In this document: positions 27,061 to 36,296 of the stretch, one piece after another | Layout: each line of letters starts with the position of its first letter | Position numbering within the stretch: position 1 is the stretch's first letter | From: Nitrospinaceae bacterium | GTDB taxonomy: Bacteria; Nitrospinota; Nitrospinia; Nitrospinales; VA-1 | DNA length: 64,000 bases | Reading direction: 5' to 3' | NCBI GenBank assembly: GCA_029261655.1 | Contig: JAJDAY010000008.1 | Coordinates: 62,001 to 126,000 of the forward strand | Position numbers and translations under genes: made by a program | Notes under the pieces: model-generated | The model's input: only the letters and a program-made list of their open reading frames with translations | Told to the model about the DNA's origin: nothing | Database searches by the model: none

Positions 27061-27939
27061 TTAAGAAACGATGTCCAGCAGGTTGCCTTTATCCGCGGTT
27101 GCGGGGGACGCGAAATTTTGTAGCAGGTTTTGAATTCTCGGATTGAAGCCGGAGTTTCCCGACGCCTTTCCCTCCTGCCCCGATTGGGAGTATTCAGATG
27201 CGGGTTGGGAGTTTTGAATAGAAGAAGGTGGAGGGGTGTTTTCCAGGGGGCCTGCCGGGTTGGTTTGTCCGGTCCCTTGCGTTTGTTCCTGCTTTTCAGT
27301 GCGTTGTTCCTTGATCTCCTGCCGCGCCTCGGCTTCCAACTGAGCGGCCTGGGCCGCGACTTGCCGGTCCTCAGCCGAGGGGTTTCTGGGCGCGTTGGCG
27401 GCGCGTTTGATGGTCTGGGCCTTGACCAGAGTCGCCTGCGGATTGCCCGCAACTTTGGAAGTGTCGATCCGGACTTCTCCCCCAACGGCATAGGGCTGAC
27501 CATCGGGGCCGGTTTGAAATTCGTACGAAGGCGGACCTTTTGCATAGGGTCCGGCCGCGGCTAAATGCGCCTGCTCGTGCGCCCGCACTTCCCGGTCGCG
27601 GGCCTTTAGTTCGTCCAACACCTGCTTTTCTTCAGGAGAAAGTTCCGCCTCTGTTCCTGGACCCGCCCCACTGACCGGACGCTGGTTTTTATTCTCCGCC
27701 TTATCATCCAACCTGTTTTCAAAGAATCCTGAAGCGATTCCCGTATCCAAAGACGAGGGTCCTGATAAAGTAACTCGATCCGTTTCGACCCGTTTTTCTT
27801 CCAGCAAATCTTTTTCTGCTTTTTCTTCCTCGCATTCCTTACAGGGGGGGCCTAAAACCGTTTGAATGATCGTTGGGCCCTGAGTGTTTTCAATTTCCAT
27901 GGGAGTACGCTTGCAAAAGGGGGGACACACACAACCCAT
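27061..27939 (-). CDS. SprA-like putative metalloprotease
   Basis: The protein (292 residues from the ATG at 27939; 279 from an ATG at 27900) carries the SprA-related signature VRAHEQAHLAAAG near residue 135, with the zinc-site pattern HExxH. It is followed by FQTGPDGQPYAVGGEVRIDTS. The flanks are low-complexity, charged and Gln/Pro-rich. A CKECEEEK segment lies near the N-terminus. No Shine-Dalgarno clearly decides the start. Members are common in marine and metal-reducing bacteria, but their function is unknown. It converges on ysxC. Confidence 0.75.
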   Translation of the reverse strand: MGCVCPPFCKRTPMEIENTQGPTIIQTVLGPPCKECEEEKAEKDLLEEKRVETDRVTLSGPSSLDTGIASGFFENRLDDKAENKNQRPVSGAGPGTEAELSPEEKQVLDELKARDREVRAHEQAHLAAAGPYAKGPPSYEFQTGPDGQPYAVGGEVRIDTSKVAGNPQATLVKAQTIKRAANAPRNPSAEDRQVAAQAAQLEAEARQEIKEQRTEKQEQTQGTGQTNPAGPLENTPPPSSIQNSQPASEYSQSGQEGKASGNSGFNPRIQNLLQNFASPATADKGNLLDIVS

Positions 27940-28017
27940 TGATTTTACAACAATTAAATGACAGTTTCACCTGCCAAAAAATATCTATTTTCGAAAATCC
28001 TTCAATCATGGATCTTG

Positions 28018-28043
28018 CGTTATATTTTCTTGTATATCACGAT
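28018..28043 (+). promoter_or_regulatory. ModE-like operator, copy 1
   Basis: CGTTATAT, 7 bp, then TATATCACGAT makes an inverted repeat close to the known ModE box (CGnTATAT, spacer, ATATnnCG). It lies 70 bp before the modA start used here. Confidence 0.65.
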
Positions 28044-28049
28044 AGCATT

Positions 28050-28075
28050 CGTTATATTTGAATATATATTTCGAT
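28050..28075 (+). promoter_or_regulatory. ModE-like operator, copy 2
   Basis: CGTTATAT, 7 bp, then TATATTTCGAT has the same 26-bp design as copy 1. The two copies begin 32 bp apart, about three helical turns, so two repressor dimers would sit on the same DNA face. Confidence 0.65.
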
Positions 28076-28113
28076 TGGCAGGTTTCCTTTATCGGTTTTT
28101 AAGAGGGGTTGAG

Positions 28114-28866
28114 GTGCGGACACTCTTCACAATCATGCTTTTTTTAACCGCTGTTTATTCTCCGGCACGAGCAGGGGAAGTCCAGGTGGCGGTGGCGTCT
28201 AATTTTATCGGGCCGCTAAAAGTCATCAAAAACCGGTATGAAAAAGAGACCGACCACAGAATCGTCATTATTTCCGGTTCGACCGGCAAACTGTACGCTC
28301 AGATCAAACACGGCGCTCCCTTTGATTTATTGCTGGCCGCCGATGCCCTGCGCCCCAGACTTTTAGAGGAGGAAGGGTTTGCCGTCCCAGGTTCGCGTTT
28401 CACCTATGCCATGGGCCGACTCGTTTTATGGAGTGCCCTTCCCGATCAAATCCAGAAAGAAGGCGCGGAAATTTTCCAGCATCACCCCTTCAACCACCTG
28501 GCGATGGCCAACCCAAAAACCGCGCCTTATGGTCGGGCCGCCTTGCAGACCCTCAAAAAACTGGGTGTCTGGGATCGGGTTCGGGAAAAGGTCGTGCAGG
28601 GAGAAAACATCGGGCAAACGTTTCAGTTCGTTCGGACCCGGAACGCCGAAATGGGGTTGGTCGCTCTGTCTCAAACGCTGGATGCAAAGAATAAAATCCA
28701 GGGCAGTCAATGGAAGGTTCCGTCCGATCTACACGACCCCATTTTTCAGGATCTGGTTTTGTTAAAACGCGCCCAGGGCAATCCGGCCGCCCAGGAATTA
28801 GTGAGCTTCATTCAAGGACCGGCGGCCCGAAAAATAATCGCCGACTTTGGCTACGATCTGAAATAA
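28114..28866 (+). CDS. modA: Molybdate ABC transporter periplasmic binding protein
   Basis: With GTG 28114 as start (after a gagg sequence) the protein has 250 residues and a clean signal peptide ending ARAG. The frame is also open upstream to 27958, but that stretch is AT-rich, would encode an odd double-hydrophobic leader and contains the two ModE-like operators, so I take it as promoter. Family features are VQVAVASNFIGPLK, SGSTGKLYAQI, FDLLLAAD and AMANPKTAPYGRAA. ModA captures molybdate or tungstate for ModBC. It heads modA-modB-modC. Confidence 0.92.
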   Translation: MRTLFTIMLFLTAVYSPARAGEVQVAVASNFIGPLKVIKNRYEKETDHRIVIISGSTGKLYAQIKHGAPFDLLLAADALRPRLLEEEGFAVPGSRFTYAMGRLVLWSALPDQIQKEGAEIFQHHPFNHLAMANPKTAPYGRAALQTLKKLGVWDRVREKVVQGENIGQTFQFVRTRNAEMGLVALSQTLDAKNKIQGSQWKVPSDLHDPIFQDLVLLKRAQGNPAAQELVSFIQGPAARKIIADFGYDLK

Positions 28867-28894
28867 TTTTTTCCACTTTTCCGGAAGCCTCCTC

Positions 28895-29578
28895 ATGGAT
28901 TTTTCAAATTTTGACTCAGCGCCAATCTGGTTGACCTTGAAACTTGCGGGAATCACCGTGTTGCTGTTGCTGATGGTGGGAACGCCGATTGCCTGGTGGC
29001 TGGCCCACACCCGGTCGCGCTTACGGGTGTTTGTGGAAGCTACGGTGGCGCTTCCTTTAGTGCTTCCGCCGACCGTGCTGGGGTTTTACCTGTTGATCGC
29101 TCTTGGCCCTGAGGGTTGGCTTGGCGGCCCCGTTAAAGCGGCGACCGGGTCGGCCCTTTCCTTCACCTTCACCGGGCTGATCATCGCCTCCACCTTATAC
29201 TCCCTGCCGTTTGTGGTGCAACCGCTTCATTCCACTTTTGAAGCGGTGGGGAAAACTCCCTTGGAAACCGCCTGGTCTTTACGGGCTTCCCGGTGGGACG
29301 CGTTTTTAACCGTCGCCTCACCGTTGGCCCTGAGAGGATACATCACGGCCACCGTCTTGGGCTTCGCTCATACCCTGGGCGAGTTTGGCGTTGTGTTGAT
29401 GGTCGGCGGAAACATTCCGGGAAAGACCAAGGTGATCTCCATTGAAATATACGACCGGGTGGAAGTCCTGGAATACACCGAGGCACATATTCTTTCCGGA
29501 GGGTTGCTCCTGTTCTCCTTTTTGGTTCTGCTGACCGTTTACACCATCAACCGGCGATTGCCGATTCATGTAACATGA
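28895..29578 (+). CDS. modB: Molybdate ABC transporter permease
   Basis: This 227-residue membrane protein has about five hydrophobic spans. The coupling-helix motif (ETAWSLRASRWDAF, near residue 128) carries the E-A-x3-G-like pattern of ABC importer permeases, and LPLVLPPTVLGFYLL is typical of ModB/CysT families. Its stop overlaps the modC start by 4 nt (ATGA). Confidence 0.93.
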   Translation: MDFSNFDSAPIWLTLKLAGITVLLLLMVGTPIAWWLAHTRSRLRVFVEATVALPLVLPPTVLGFYLLIALGPEGWLGGPVKAATGSALSFTFTGLIIASTLYSLPFVVQPLHSTFEAVGKTPLETAWSLRASRWDAFLTVASPLALRGYITATVLGFAHTLGEFGVVLMVGGNIPGKTKVISIEIYDRVEVLEYTEAHILSGGLLLFSFLVLLTVYTINRRLPIHVT

Positions 29579-30663
29579 ATGATTTTTTTGCCAATTTTGA
29601 TGTGAGTTTTCCGGGTTTTCATTTACAGACCCGGCTGACGATTCCAAAAAGCGGCGTGACCGTTCTTTTTGGGCCGTCCGGATCGGGCAAAACCACCCTT
29701 CTGCGCTGTCTGGCAGGGTTGGAACGTTCCCCAAAAGGCCTCATGCAATTTGGAGATACTGTCTGGCAGGATGAAACGCAAGGCATATTCGTGCCCGTTC
29801 ATGAACGCCCGATTGGGCTTGTCTTTCAGGAGCCACGGTTATTTCCTCACCTGAGCGTGCGCTCCAACCTGTTGTATGGATTCAAACGCATCCCGGTTCA
29901 AGAGCGAAGGATTTTCCTGAACGACGTGGTGGAAATTTTAAACATCGCCCATTTGCTGGACCGGCGTCCCCATTTCCTTTCGGGCGGCGAAGCTCAAAGA
30001 GTGGCGATAGGCCGGGCGTTGCTCACCAGCCCGAAACTGTTATTGATGGACGAACCTCTGGCGTCTCTCGACCACCAACGCAAACAGGAGATACTGCCTT
30101 ATATCCGCCGCCTGCAATCCAAATGGGGTATTCCCATTATTTACATCAGCCATTCGCTGGAAGAAATATTGCAGTTGGTGGACACCTTGATTCTTTTAAA
30201 AGCAGGAAGAGTCGTCGCCGAAGGTCCGGCAACTGAAGTATTTTCCAAGCTCGAGCTTCGCGGCATAATAAATTCCGAAATCCTGGGGGCGATCTTTGAC
30301 ACCAGAGTCATCCAGCATGAACCGGAGTTTGGCCTCACCCGTGTGCAGTTCATGGGTCATCAACTGCACGTTCCAGGACAGGAGGCAAAAATCGGACAGT
30401 CCATCCGGCTTCATATTCATTCCAACGACGTGAGCATCGTGACCTCCCCTCCTGACAGTCGAACCAGTGTCCTCAATATTCTGGAAGCAACCGTGATGGA
30501 AGTCGGGTCGATCGACCCTGCCGGGTATTCGGTGGATATCAAGCTGGATGTGGGGCAGACATTGCTGGCGACGATCACCCGGAAATCCTTAAAAAATCTG
30601 GCTCTCGAACCCGGTCAGAAAGTTTATGCCCACATCAAGGCAATTAAAATGGTGCATGAATGA
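29575..30663 (+). CDS. modC: Molybdate ABC transporter ATP-binding protein
   Basis: This 362-residue ATPase has Walker A GPSGSGKTT (about residue 33), signature LSGGEAQRVAIGRALL (about residue 131) and Walker B LLLMDEPLASLD (about residue 155). The C-terminal TOBE (molybdate-binding) domain from about residue 290 is characteristic of ModC and lets the transporter sense intracellular molybdate. It completes modABC. Confidence 0.94.
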   Translation: MNDFFANFDVSFPGFHLQTRLTIPKSGVTVLFGPSGSGKTTLLRCLAGLERSPKGLMQFGDTVWQDETQGIFVPVHERPIGLVFQEPRLFPHLSVRSNLLYGFKRIPVQERRIFLNDVVEILNIAHLLDRRPHFLSGGEAQRVAIGRALLTSPKLLLMDEPLASLDHQRKQEILPYIRRLQSKWGIPIIYISHSLEEILQLVDTLILLKAGRVVAEGPATEVFSKLELRGIINSEILGAIFDTRVIQHEPEFGLTRVQFMGHQLHVPGQEAKIGQSIRLHIHSNDVSIVTSPPDSRTSVLNILEATVMEVGSIDPAGYSVDIKLDVGQTLLATITRKSLKNLALEPGQKVYAHIKAIKMVHE

Positions 30664-30716
30664 GGGTATGAGTATATTTTAAAAGGAGGACCATTTTTAT
30701 TCTCAGGGAGAACGAC

Positions 30717-31103
30717 ATGAACAGATTCAGCAGTTTTATTAAGCTCATCGCCCTTGGGGTGATCGGCATTTTAACGGGCGTTATCGCGTTCACCCAACCT
30801 TCCTTTGCGGACGACTGGCAAACGGGACAGGACAAATCTGAACTTGCACCGCACATTCCATCGGCTCTTGCCGAACTGGCCCAAGCGGGTGAGAAGCCGG
30901 GAGCGTGTTTTAATAAGAGTTCCGTGGAAAAGTGCGCGGGATGCTGTCGGGACTTCATGACCGCCTGCACAGACATGGTCGTCCCCCTGTGCCATCAGGG
31001 AGATCCCGACCGGAACGAATTCCGGCATTGCATCAAGGACCAGGAAGATCGTTGCAAAAGTGATTTTTCCAATTGCGCCTGGTTGTGCCGCCGCGCCAAG
31101 TAA
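30717..31103 (+). CDS. Small secreted cysteine-rich protein
   Basis: This 128-residue protein has a signal peptide (about residues 1-31, ending PSFADD). The mature part of about 97 residues holds ten cysteines, including a CAGCC cluster and the run CKSDFSNCAWLC at the C-terminus. No CXXCH is present, so it is not a cytochrome; disulphide or metal binding is more likely. A GGGAG precedes the ATG. I recognise no family. It follows modC by 53 bp. Confidence 0.65.
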   Translation: MNRFSSFIKLIALGVIGILTGVIAFTQPSFADDWQTGQDKSELAPHIPSALAELAQAGEKPGACFNKSSVEKCAGCCRDFMTACTDMVVPLCHQGDPDRNEFRHCIKDQEDRCKSDFSNCAWLCRRAK

Positions 31104-31127
31104 GGAAAAAACACTCCGGTTGAAATT

Positions 31128-31697
31128 TTATTTTGCGTTCCGCACCCCGCGAACGCCTCCCTTGGTACACATGGTGATACGACGCGAATGCCCCATCCCG
31201 GTATTAAAATAAAGTGTCCGGGCGCAACATTCACTCAAATCGGTTTTATAATAATCTGAAGTCCAATACCAGTAAGCCGCTCCATCGGCAAATTTTTCAT
31301 CCAGGCCTAAGGGATATTCCGGATCATGGTCCATGCTGGCAATGTTTTCTTTGGTATTGTCGTAGATTCCCGCAAGCTCAGGCATGCTGGGCATTCGCCA
31401 ATCGTCATATCCCCCGGTCCCCAGACTTTCGACGTATTTTTTTGATTGACGCCAGTTCAGGCATTTTCCCAAATGAGCGTGACTGTCCTTTTCAGTCCAC
31501 ATCAAGCCCGAATCAGGATCACTGATGGTGCCATCGCCGTTGTCCTTCAGATGAAGTCTGGAAACGGGAGGCGGTGGCGGAACGTACAAGGGAGCGACAT
31601 AAGGTTCTCGCGGGCCGATATCTTTCACTCCCGCCAGACTCAAGGAGGGCGACATCAGTATAAATACCTGCAATACAACACCAGTCAGCCGAAACAT
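31128..31697 (-). CDS. DUF1566 domain secreted protein
   Basis: With the ATG at 31697 (GGAG nine bases upstream; an ATG at 31715 is also in frame) the protein has 189 residues and a signal peptide ending LSLAG. The DUF1566/Lcl pattern is clear: DNGDGTISDPDSGLMWTE, then YDDWRMPSMPEL, then YWYWTSDYY and the final VRGVRN. Such domains (C-type-lectin-like fold) occur in many envelope proteins of unknown function. It converges on the Cys-rich gene. Confidence 0.8.
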   Translation of the reverse strand: MFRLTGVVLQVFILMSPSLSLAGVKDIGPREPYVAPLYVPPPPPVSRLHLKDNGDGTISDPDSGLMWTEKDSHAHLGKCLNWRQSKKYVESLGTGGYDDWRMPSMPELAGIYDNTKENIASMDHDPEYPLGLDEKFADGAAYWYWTSDYYKTDLSECCARTLYFNTGMGHSRRITMCTKGGVRGVRNAK

Positions 31698-31727
31698 TTT
31701 GCTTTCTCCAGTCAATAAAATTAAAGG

Positions 31728-34325
31728 TCAGGCATTCGCCTGACGCAAGGTTTTCATAGGCCTGTTGCGTAACACATCCAGACTGCTCAGGATACCGGTT
31801 AAAACGGTGAGCAGAACACTGAGAGCAAGGGTCCACAGCATGACTGCCGGGTAAAGGTTCCAGTCGGATTTAACCAGATAAGTCATGACGCCCCAGGAAA
31901 GCAGACAAGACAAGCCAACCCCCAGAATTCCCGACACAATGCCCAATATGGCGTACTCTACGCCAAGGATTCCGGCCACGGTGAATCTCCCGGCGCCAAG
32001 AATTTTCAGAATGGCCGACTCCTTCAGCCGGCGAAATTTAGTCGAGGCGACCGACCCGGACAGGATAATCAATCCCGCGAGAATGCTGAAACCGGACATG
32101 AAATCGATCAGAGTTTTCAGTTTTTCCACCACCGTTTCCACCGTATTGATGATGTCACGGGTGCTGAGAGCCGTGACGTTGGGAAGCGCGTCGACCAGAG
32201 CCTGCTGAAGCTCCTGCTCTTTTGACTCCGAAACATGAACGGTCGCCACATAGGTGATGGGCGCGTCCAGAAGGGCTCCCGGCGAATATATCATGTAAAA
32301 ATTGGTCCGCATATTGCGCCAGTTGACTTTACGAATGCTGGTGACGGGTGCTGAGATCTGAACCCCTTGAATCTCTATGGTGAGATTCGATCCGAGGGTG
32401 AGGCCAAGTCGTTTAGCCGCGTCTTCTTCCAGCGAAACCTGGGGAATGGAAGCTTCTTCTTTCTTCCACCATTTTCCTTTGACAATCACATTGTCCTTGG
32501 GCGGATCAACCATGTGAGTCAGCGTAAAACTCCGGGTGATGAACCATTCTTCCTCGCGCCGGTTTTTGTATTGCCATTCGGAAATTTTTTTCCCGTCGGC
32601 ACTGTATAAGCGGGAACGGATCAATGGCACCAGCTCGAAATCCGCTTTGGGGGCGGCCCGGTCGAGAACTTCAGCAAAGCGTTCGGTTTGGTCGCGCTGA
32701 ATATCGATGAAAAAATATTTGGGCGGGTTGATATCGGTATTGGACTTCAGCATCGACAACATGTCCATTTGAACCAATCGAACGGTGAGCACCAGCATGA
32801 TCCCCATTCCCAGACAAGTGATGATGGAGGCCGCCTGATTGTTGGGACGGTAAAGATTGGCCAACCCATAACGCCGGGTCATAGATTGGGGTTGGGGAAT
32901 TTTTCTAAGGAATTTCAACAATGCGACTGAAAAGAACCTGAGGATCAGGGTGGAAATTCCAAGCGCCAGAATAAACACGACGCCGCGTTTGAATGATTCC
33001 GCCTGCCAGACGACCATCAGGGTAAGCCCACCCGCCATCAATAACCCGGCCACCAAGCGTTGGCGTTTACTGCCCGGCAGAATTTCTTCTTCATCAAAGT
33101 TTCGGCGGAACAAGCGGAGCGGACGCGTCTTGACGGCACGGGCCAGGGGCCAGGCGCAAAATATCACCGTGGTCAACATTCCGAGACTCAGGGATTGAAC
33201 AGCGGGAATCCAGTAAAATGCGGGTTGAATTTCCACATTCAACAACCCGGCGAGTTTCTCCGGCAAAAGATACAGCAGGGCATAGCCCAGGGTCACTCCA
33301 ATGACACTTCCGATCCATCCCAAAAAAAGCGACTGGAACAAATAGACTTTCAGTATTGTTTTTGAAGAAGCGCCCATGCAGTTGAGGATGGCGATGGTGT
33401 CCAGTTTTTGCGCCATGAATGTGCGGATGATCATAGCAATGCCGATGCCACCAAGAATCAGGGCAATGACTCCCAACGCCCCAAGGTATTGCCCCATACG
33501 TTCGATGGAATCAGTGAGGGACGATTGCATGTCCTTGTAAGAGCGCAGACGGAGAGATTTATCCTTCAGTCCATCTTCTAAAATTTCGATGGCGGATTCC
33601 GGCGGCAAAGAATCGGGCAAGCGTATCAAGGTCCGGTGTTTGACCCGGCTTCCAGGCTGGATCAGCTGGCTTTCATCCAGCGTTGATTGGGCCACAAACA
33701 CACGCGGGCCGATGCTGAAAGCGCGGGATATTCGATCGGGTTCAGAAACCACGGTTCCCTGGATGCGCACTTCAGTCTTGCCCAGATCAAAACGGTCCCC
33801 AACCTTTAAATGGGTCCGCATTAAAAATGCCGACTCAACAATCACGCCATTATGGGCAATCGCCTCTGTCAATGCCAATGGCGGATCGATTTTCAATTGT
33901 CCATACAGGGGGTACAGGGGAGGATCGAGAGGAACGGATTTTAGCTCAACGATGAGGGAACCGGGTTTTTCAAGACCGCTGGAGGTGTCGGGGTCCTTGT
34001 AGCGGGCCATTGCGTGCAGTTCTTTGATGAAAAGAAATTCCGTTCCCGGCGGCAGGGCTTTTTTTTGAAATTCACGATCCTCTTTTGTCTGCTCCCAACT
34101 GCCCCTAATGGAAATATCCGCCGCCAGCAGGCTTTTGGATTCTTTTCCAACGGCGTTGTTGAGTATATTTGCCAGACTTTTGACCGTCATCACAGCACCC
34201 ACTCCGATGGCAACGCAAATGATGAAAAACAGTAACCGCTTCCACGCGCCTTTAAATTCGGCGAGAGCCAGCCGGAAAATTTGCGCGGGTGTCAGTTGAC
34301 TCGATTTATTTTCCAAAGTGTTCAT
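31728..34325 (-). CDS. ABC transporter permease, YbbP type (FtsX-like)
   Basis: This 865-residue integral membrane protein has an N-terminal span, a large periplasmic domain, an FtsX-like block (GVIALILGGIGIAMIIRTF), a central helical region, a second periplasmic domain and a C-terminal FtsX block (ILSGSVASTKFRRLKESAIL). This is the ten-span layout of YbbP, an exporter/lipid-release permease of the MacB/LolC group. Its start overlaps the stop of the ATPase gene by 4 nt. Together with the divergent esterase it reproduces the ybbP-ybbA-tesA neighbourhood known in proteobacteria. Confidence 0.88.
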   Translation of the reverse strand: MNTLENKSSQLTPAQIFRLALAEFKGAWKRLLFFIICVAIGVGAVMTVKSLANILNNAVGKESKSLLAADISIRGSWEQTKEDREFQKKALPPGTEFLFIKELHAMARYKDPDTSSGLEKPGSLIVELKSVPLDPPLYPLYGQLKIDPPLALTEAIAHNGVIVESAFLMRTHLKVGDRFDLGKTEVRIQGTVVSEPDRISRAFSIGPRVFVAQSTLDESQLIQPGSRVKHRTLIRLPDSLPPESAIEILEDGLKDKSLRLRSYKDMQSSLTDSIERMGQYLGALGVIALILGGIGIAMIIRTFMAQKLDTIAILNCMGASSKTILKVYLFQSLFLGWIGSVIGVTLGYALLYLLPEKLAGLLNVEIQPAFYWIPAVQSLSLGMLTTVIFCAWPLARAVKTRPLRLFRRNFDEEEILPGSKRQRLVAGLLMAGGLTLMVVWQAESFKRGVVFILALGISTLILRFFSVALLKFLRKIPQPQSMTRRYGLANLYRPNNQAASIITCLGMGIMLVLTVRLVQMDMLSMLKSNTDINPPKYFFIDIQRDQTERFAEVLDRAAPKADFELVPLIRSRLYSADGKKISEWQYKNRREEEWFITRSFTLTHMVDPPKDNVIVKGKWWKKEEASIPQVSLEEDAAKRLGLTLGSNLTIEIQGVQISAPVTSIRKVNWRNMRTNFYMIYSPGALLDAPITYVATVHVSESKEQELQQALVDALPNVTALSTRDIINTVETVVEKLKTLIDFMSGFSILAGLIILSGSVASTKFRRLKESAILKILGAGRFTVAGILGVEYAILGIVSGILGVGLSCLLSWGVMTYLVKSDWNLYPAVMLWTLALSVLLTVLTGILSSLDVLRNRPMKTLRQANA

Positions 34326-34999
34326 GATTCGGGCCGGGTGTCCGCGATGATGACGCCGTCGGCCATCGTCAGGATGCGCTGGGTTTTAGCGGCGATGTCA
34401 GGTTCATGCGTGACCAGAATAATGGTCGCCTGCTGGACGCGATGCAATTCCAAAAGCAAGCCCAGAATATGCTCGCTGTTTTTTGAGTCGAGGTTGCCGG
34501 TCGGCTCATCCGCTAGAATGATGTCCGGCTCGTTGACAAAAGCCCTGGCCAGACAAAGCCGTTGTTGCTCTCCGCCGGACAATTGGGCCGGATAATGATG
34601 CAATCTGTCCTTGAGGCCGACCATGCCCAGCAAGTCGTTCGACTTTTTATTCACTCCGGGAGTCTGGTTCAACTCTCCCGCGAGGACCACGTTTTCCAAA
34701 GCGGTCAGGGTCGGGATGAGATGAAAACTCTGAAAAATAAAACCGAAACGCCGGGCGCGGAGCGCGGCCAGTTCATCCTCATGCAGTTTTGTGATATCCT
34801 TTCCATCGACCAGGATATTTCCGCTGGTAGGAGTGTCGAGGCCGGCCATCAGGCTGAGCAAGGTGGTCTTGCCGCTTCCCGATGCGCCGATAATGGCGGC
34901 AAATTGTCCGCTCGGCAGTGTCAGGTCGATCCCGTTCAAAATGTCGACACGGTGGCCTCCACCATAAAGGCTTTTTCTCAATTCGTTGATTTGAATCAC
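34322..34999 (-). CDS. ABC transporter ATP-binding protein, YbbA/LolD type
   Basis: This 225-residue ATPase has Walker A GASGSGKTT (about residue 40), signature LSGGEQQRLCLARAFV (about residue 140), Walker B IILADEPTGNLDS (about residue 163) and the ARRFGFIFQSFHL loop typical of the MacB/LolD family. It is coupled to the YbbP-like permease (ATGA overlap) and divergent from the esterase, with 49 bp between. Confidence 0.92.
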   Translation of the reverse strand: MIQINELRKSLYGGGHRVDILNGIDLTLPSGQFAAIIGASGSGKTTLLSLMAGLDTPTSGNILVDGKDITKLHEDELAALRARRFGFIFQSFHLIPTLTALENVVLAGELNQTPGVNKKSNDLLGMVGLKDRLHHYPAQLSGGEQQRLCLARAFVNEPDIILADEPTGNLDSKNSEHILGLLLELHRVQQATIILVTHEPDIAAKTQRILTMADGVIIADTRPES

Positions 35000-35048
35000 C
35001 GGAAAATTCCTTTGAGTTAAAAAATTTTATATATTTTAATATTATGCC

Positions 35049-35729
35049 ATGAAGAACCCGACACCCTGTTTTTCTTTTTTGTTGCTCCCCAGGCTCTTGG
35101 CTGTGGTTGCCGGCGGTGCGCTTTTTTTCTTTCTGGCGTTTATCCCTGATCTGAAAGGAGACCCCCCTCCCGTGATTCTGGCGTTTGGAGACAGTTTGAC
35201 CGCAGGCTTTGGAGTTGCCGAACCGGAAAATTATCCCTCCCGTCTGCAGGTAATTTTAAAGCAGAAGGGGTATCCGCATCGCGTTGTCAATGCCGGAGTG
35301 AGTGGTGACACCACTGCGGGCGGGGTCCGGCGGATTTCCTGGCTGTTGAAACAGAACCCACAGATTGTGATTCTGGCCCTTGGTGCCAACGACGGCCTGC
35401 GCGGGCTTCCCATCGCGGAGATGCACTCCAATTTGAAACAAATCATCGAAATTTGCAGGCAACACCAGGCCCAGGTTCTGTTGGCGGGGATGAAGATCCC
35501 CCCCAACTATGGGGAGGAATATTCACAGGAGTTTGTGGATGTTTACGTTAAACTGGCCGAGGAATTCAAACTGGGTTTACTGCCTTTTCTATTGGAAGGA
35601 GTGGCCGCCAAACGTGAATACACCCAGGCGGACGGTATCCATCCTCTCGGTCCCGGATACGAAATCGTGGCCACCTCCGTGTGGGAATCGCTCGAACCCA
35701 TGCTGGCGCCCGGAGGCTCTTCAAGGTAG
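35049..35729 (+). CDS. tesA: TesA-like SGNH esterase/lysophospholipase
   Basis: This 226-residue protein has an N-terminal membrane or signal segment and then the SGNH hydrolase blocks: FGDSLTAGFG (nucleophile Ser, about residue 48), VNAGVSGDTT (Gly), LGANDGLRG (Asn) and DGIHPLG (Asp/His, about residue 198). Homologues are multifunctional periplasmic thioesterase/protease I enzymes. The divergent position to ybbA/ybbP matches the classical arrangement. Confidence 0.88.
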   Translation: MKNPTPCFSFLLLPRLLAVVAGGALFFFLAFIPDLKGDPPPVILAFGDSLTAGFGVAEPENYPSRLQVILKQKGYPHRVVNAGVSGDTTAGGVRRISWLLKQNPQIVILALGANDGLRGLPIAEMHSNLKQIIEICRQHQAQVLLAGMKIPPNYGEEYSQEFVDVYVKLAEEFKLGLLPFLLEGVAAKREYTQADGIHPLGPGYEIVATSVWESLEPMLAPGGSSR

Positions 35730-35748
35730 CGGGTCGCCGGGATAAAAA

Positions 35749-36075
35749 TCACCCCCAAAGTTCATCCGGGATCACCAGCCGTTCGACCTTTTGCCCCTGA
35801 CCGATATGCTGGTCCAGGATTTCATCGACGTCTTCGGGTTTTACTTTGTTGTACCAGACGCCGTCGGGGTAGACGACGACGACCGGACCGATGGAACAGG
35901 GACCGATGCATGAGGTTGTGGAAATGATGGCTTTTCCGAACAGCATTTTTTCTTCAATGCCCATCGAAAATTTTTCCAGCAAAGCCTCGGACCCATTTTC
36001 TCCGCAGGAACCGCGCGGATGCCCTGGGGGTCTCTTGTTGGTACAGACAAGGATATGGTAACTTGGTTTTGGCAT
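35749..36075 (-). CDS. Thioredoxin-like [2Fe-2S] ferredoxin
   Basis: This 108-residue protein has four cysteines in the order of the thioredoxin-fold [2Fe-2S] ferredoxin family: VCTNKRPPGHPRGSC (C-X12-C) near the N-terminus and CIGPC (C-X3-C) near residue 56, followed by VVVYPDGVWY. These small proteins carry electrons in hydrogenases, NuoE-like modules or stress responses; the partner is unknown. It converges on tesA. Confidence 0.9.
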   Translation of the reverse strand: MPKPSYHILVCTNKRPPGHPRGSCGENGSEALLEKFSMGIEEKMLFGKAIISTTSCIGPCSIGPVVVVYPDGVWYNKVKPEDVDEILDQHIGQGQKVERLVIPDELWG

Positions 36076-36296
36076 TATTTTCCTCCAAAGAATTGATATA
36101 AAGGGGTCGCTAAAAAAATATTTTCCGGGCTTTCAATTCGCCACCCCAAAAATCGAGGGTGTTGACCAACGTCCGGAAATATTTTTCGAGGCGTCCTTAA
36201 AAAGCGGAAATTTTACTTTAAGATGGCCCCATTGGGAAATAGATTTTTTTTTCGACCACAATTGCAACCCTGACAATCCGACCGGTTTCCGAATCA

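Noticed and set aside
27958-28113. Upstream extension of modA
   Set aside because: It would put a second hydrophobic segment before a complete signal peptide, and the DNA holds two ModE-like operators.
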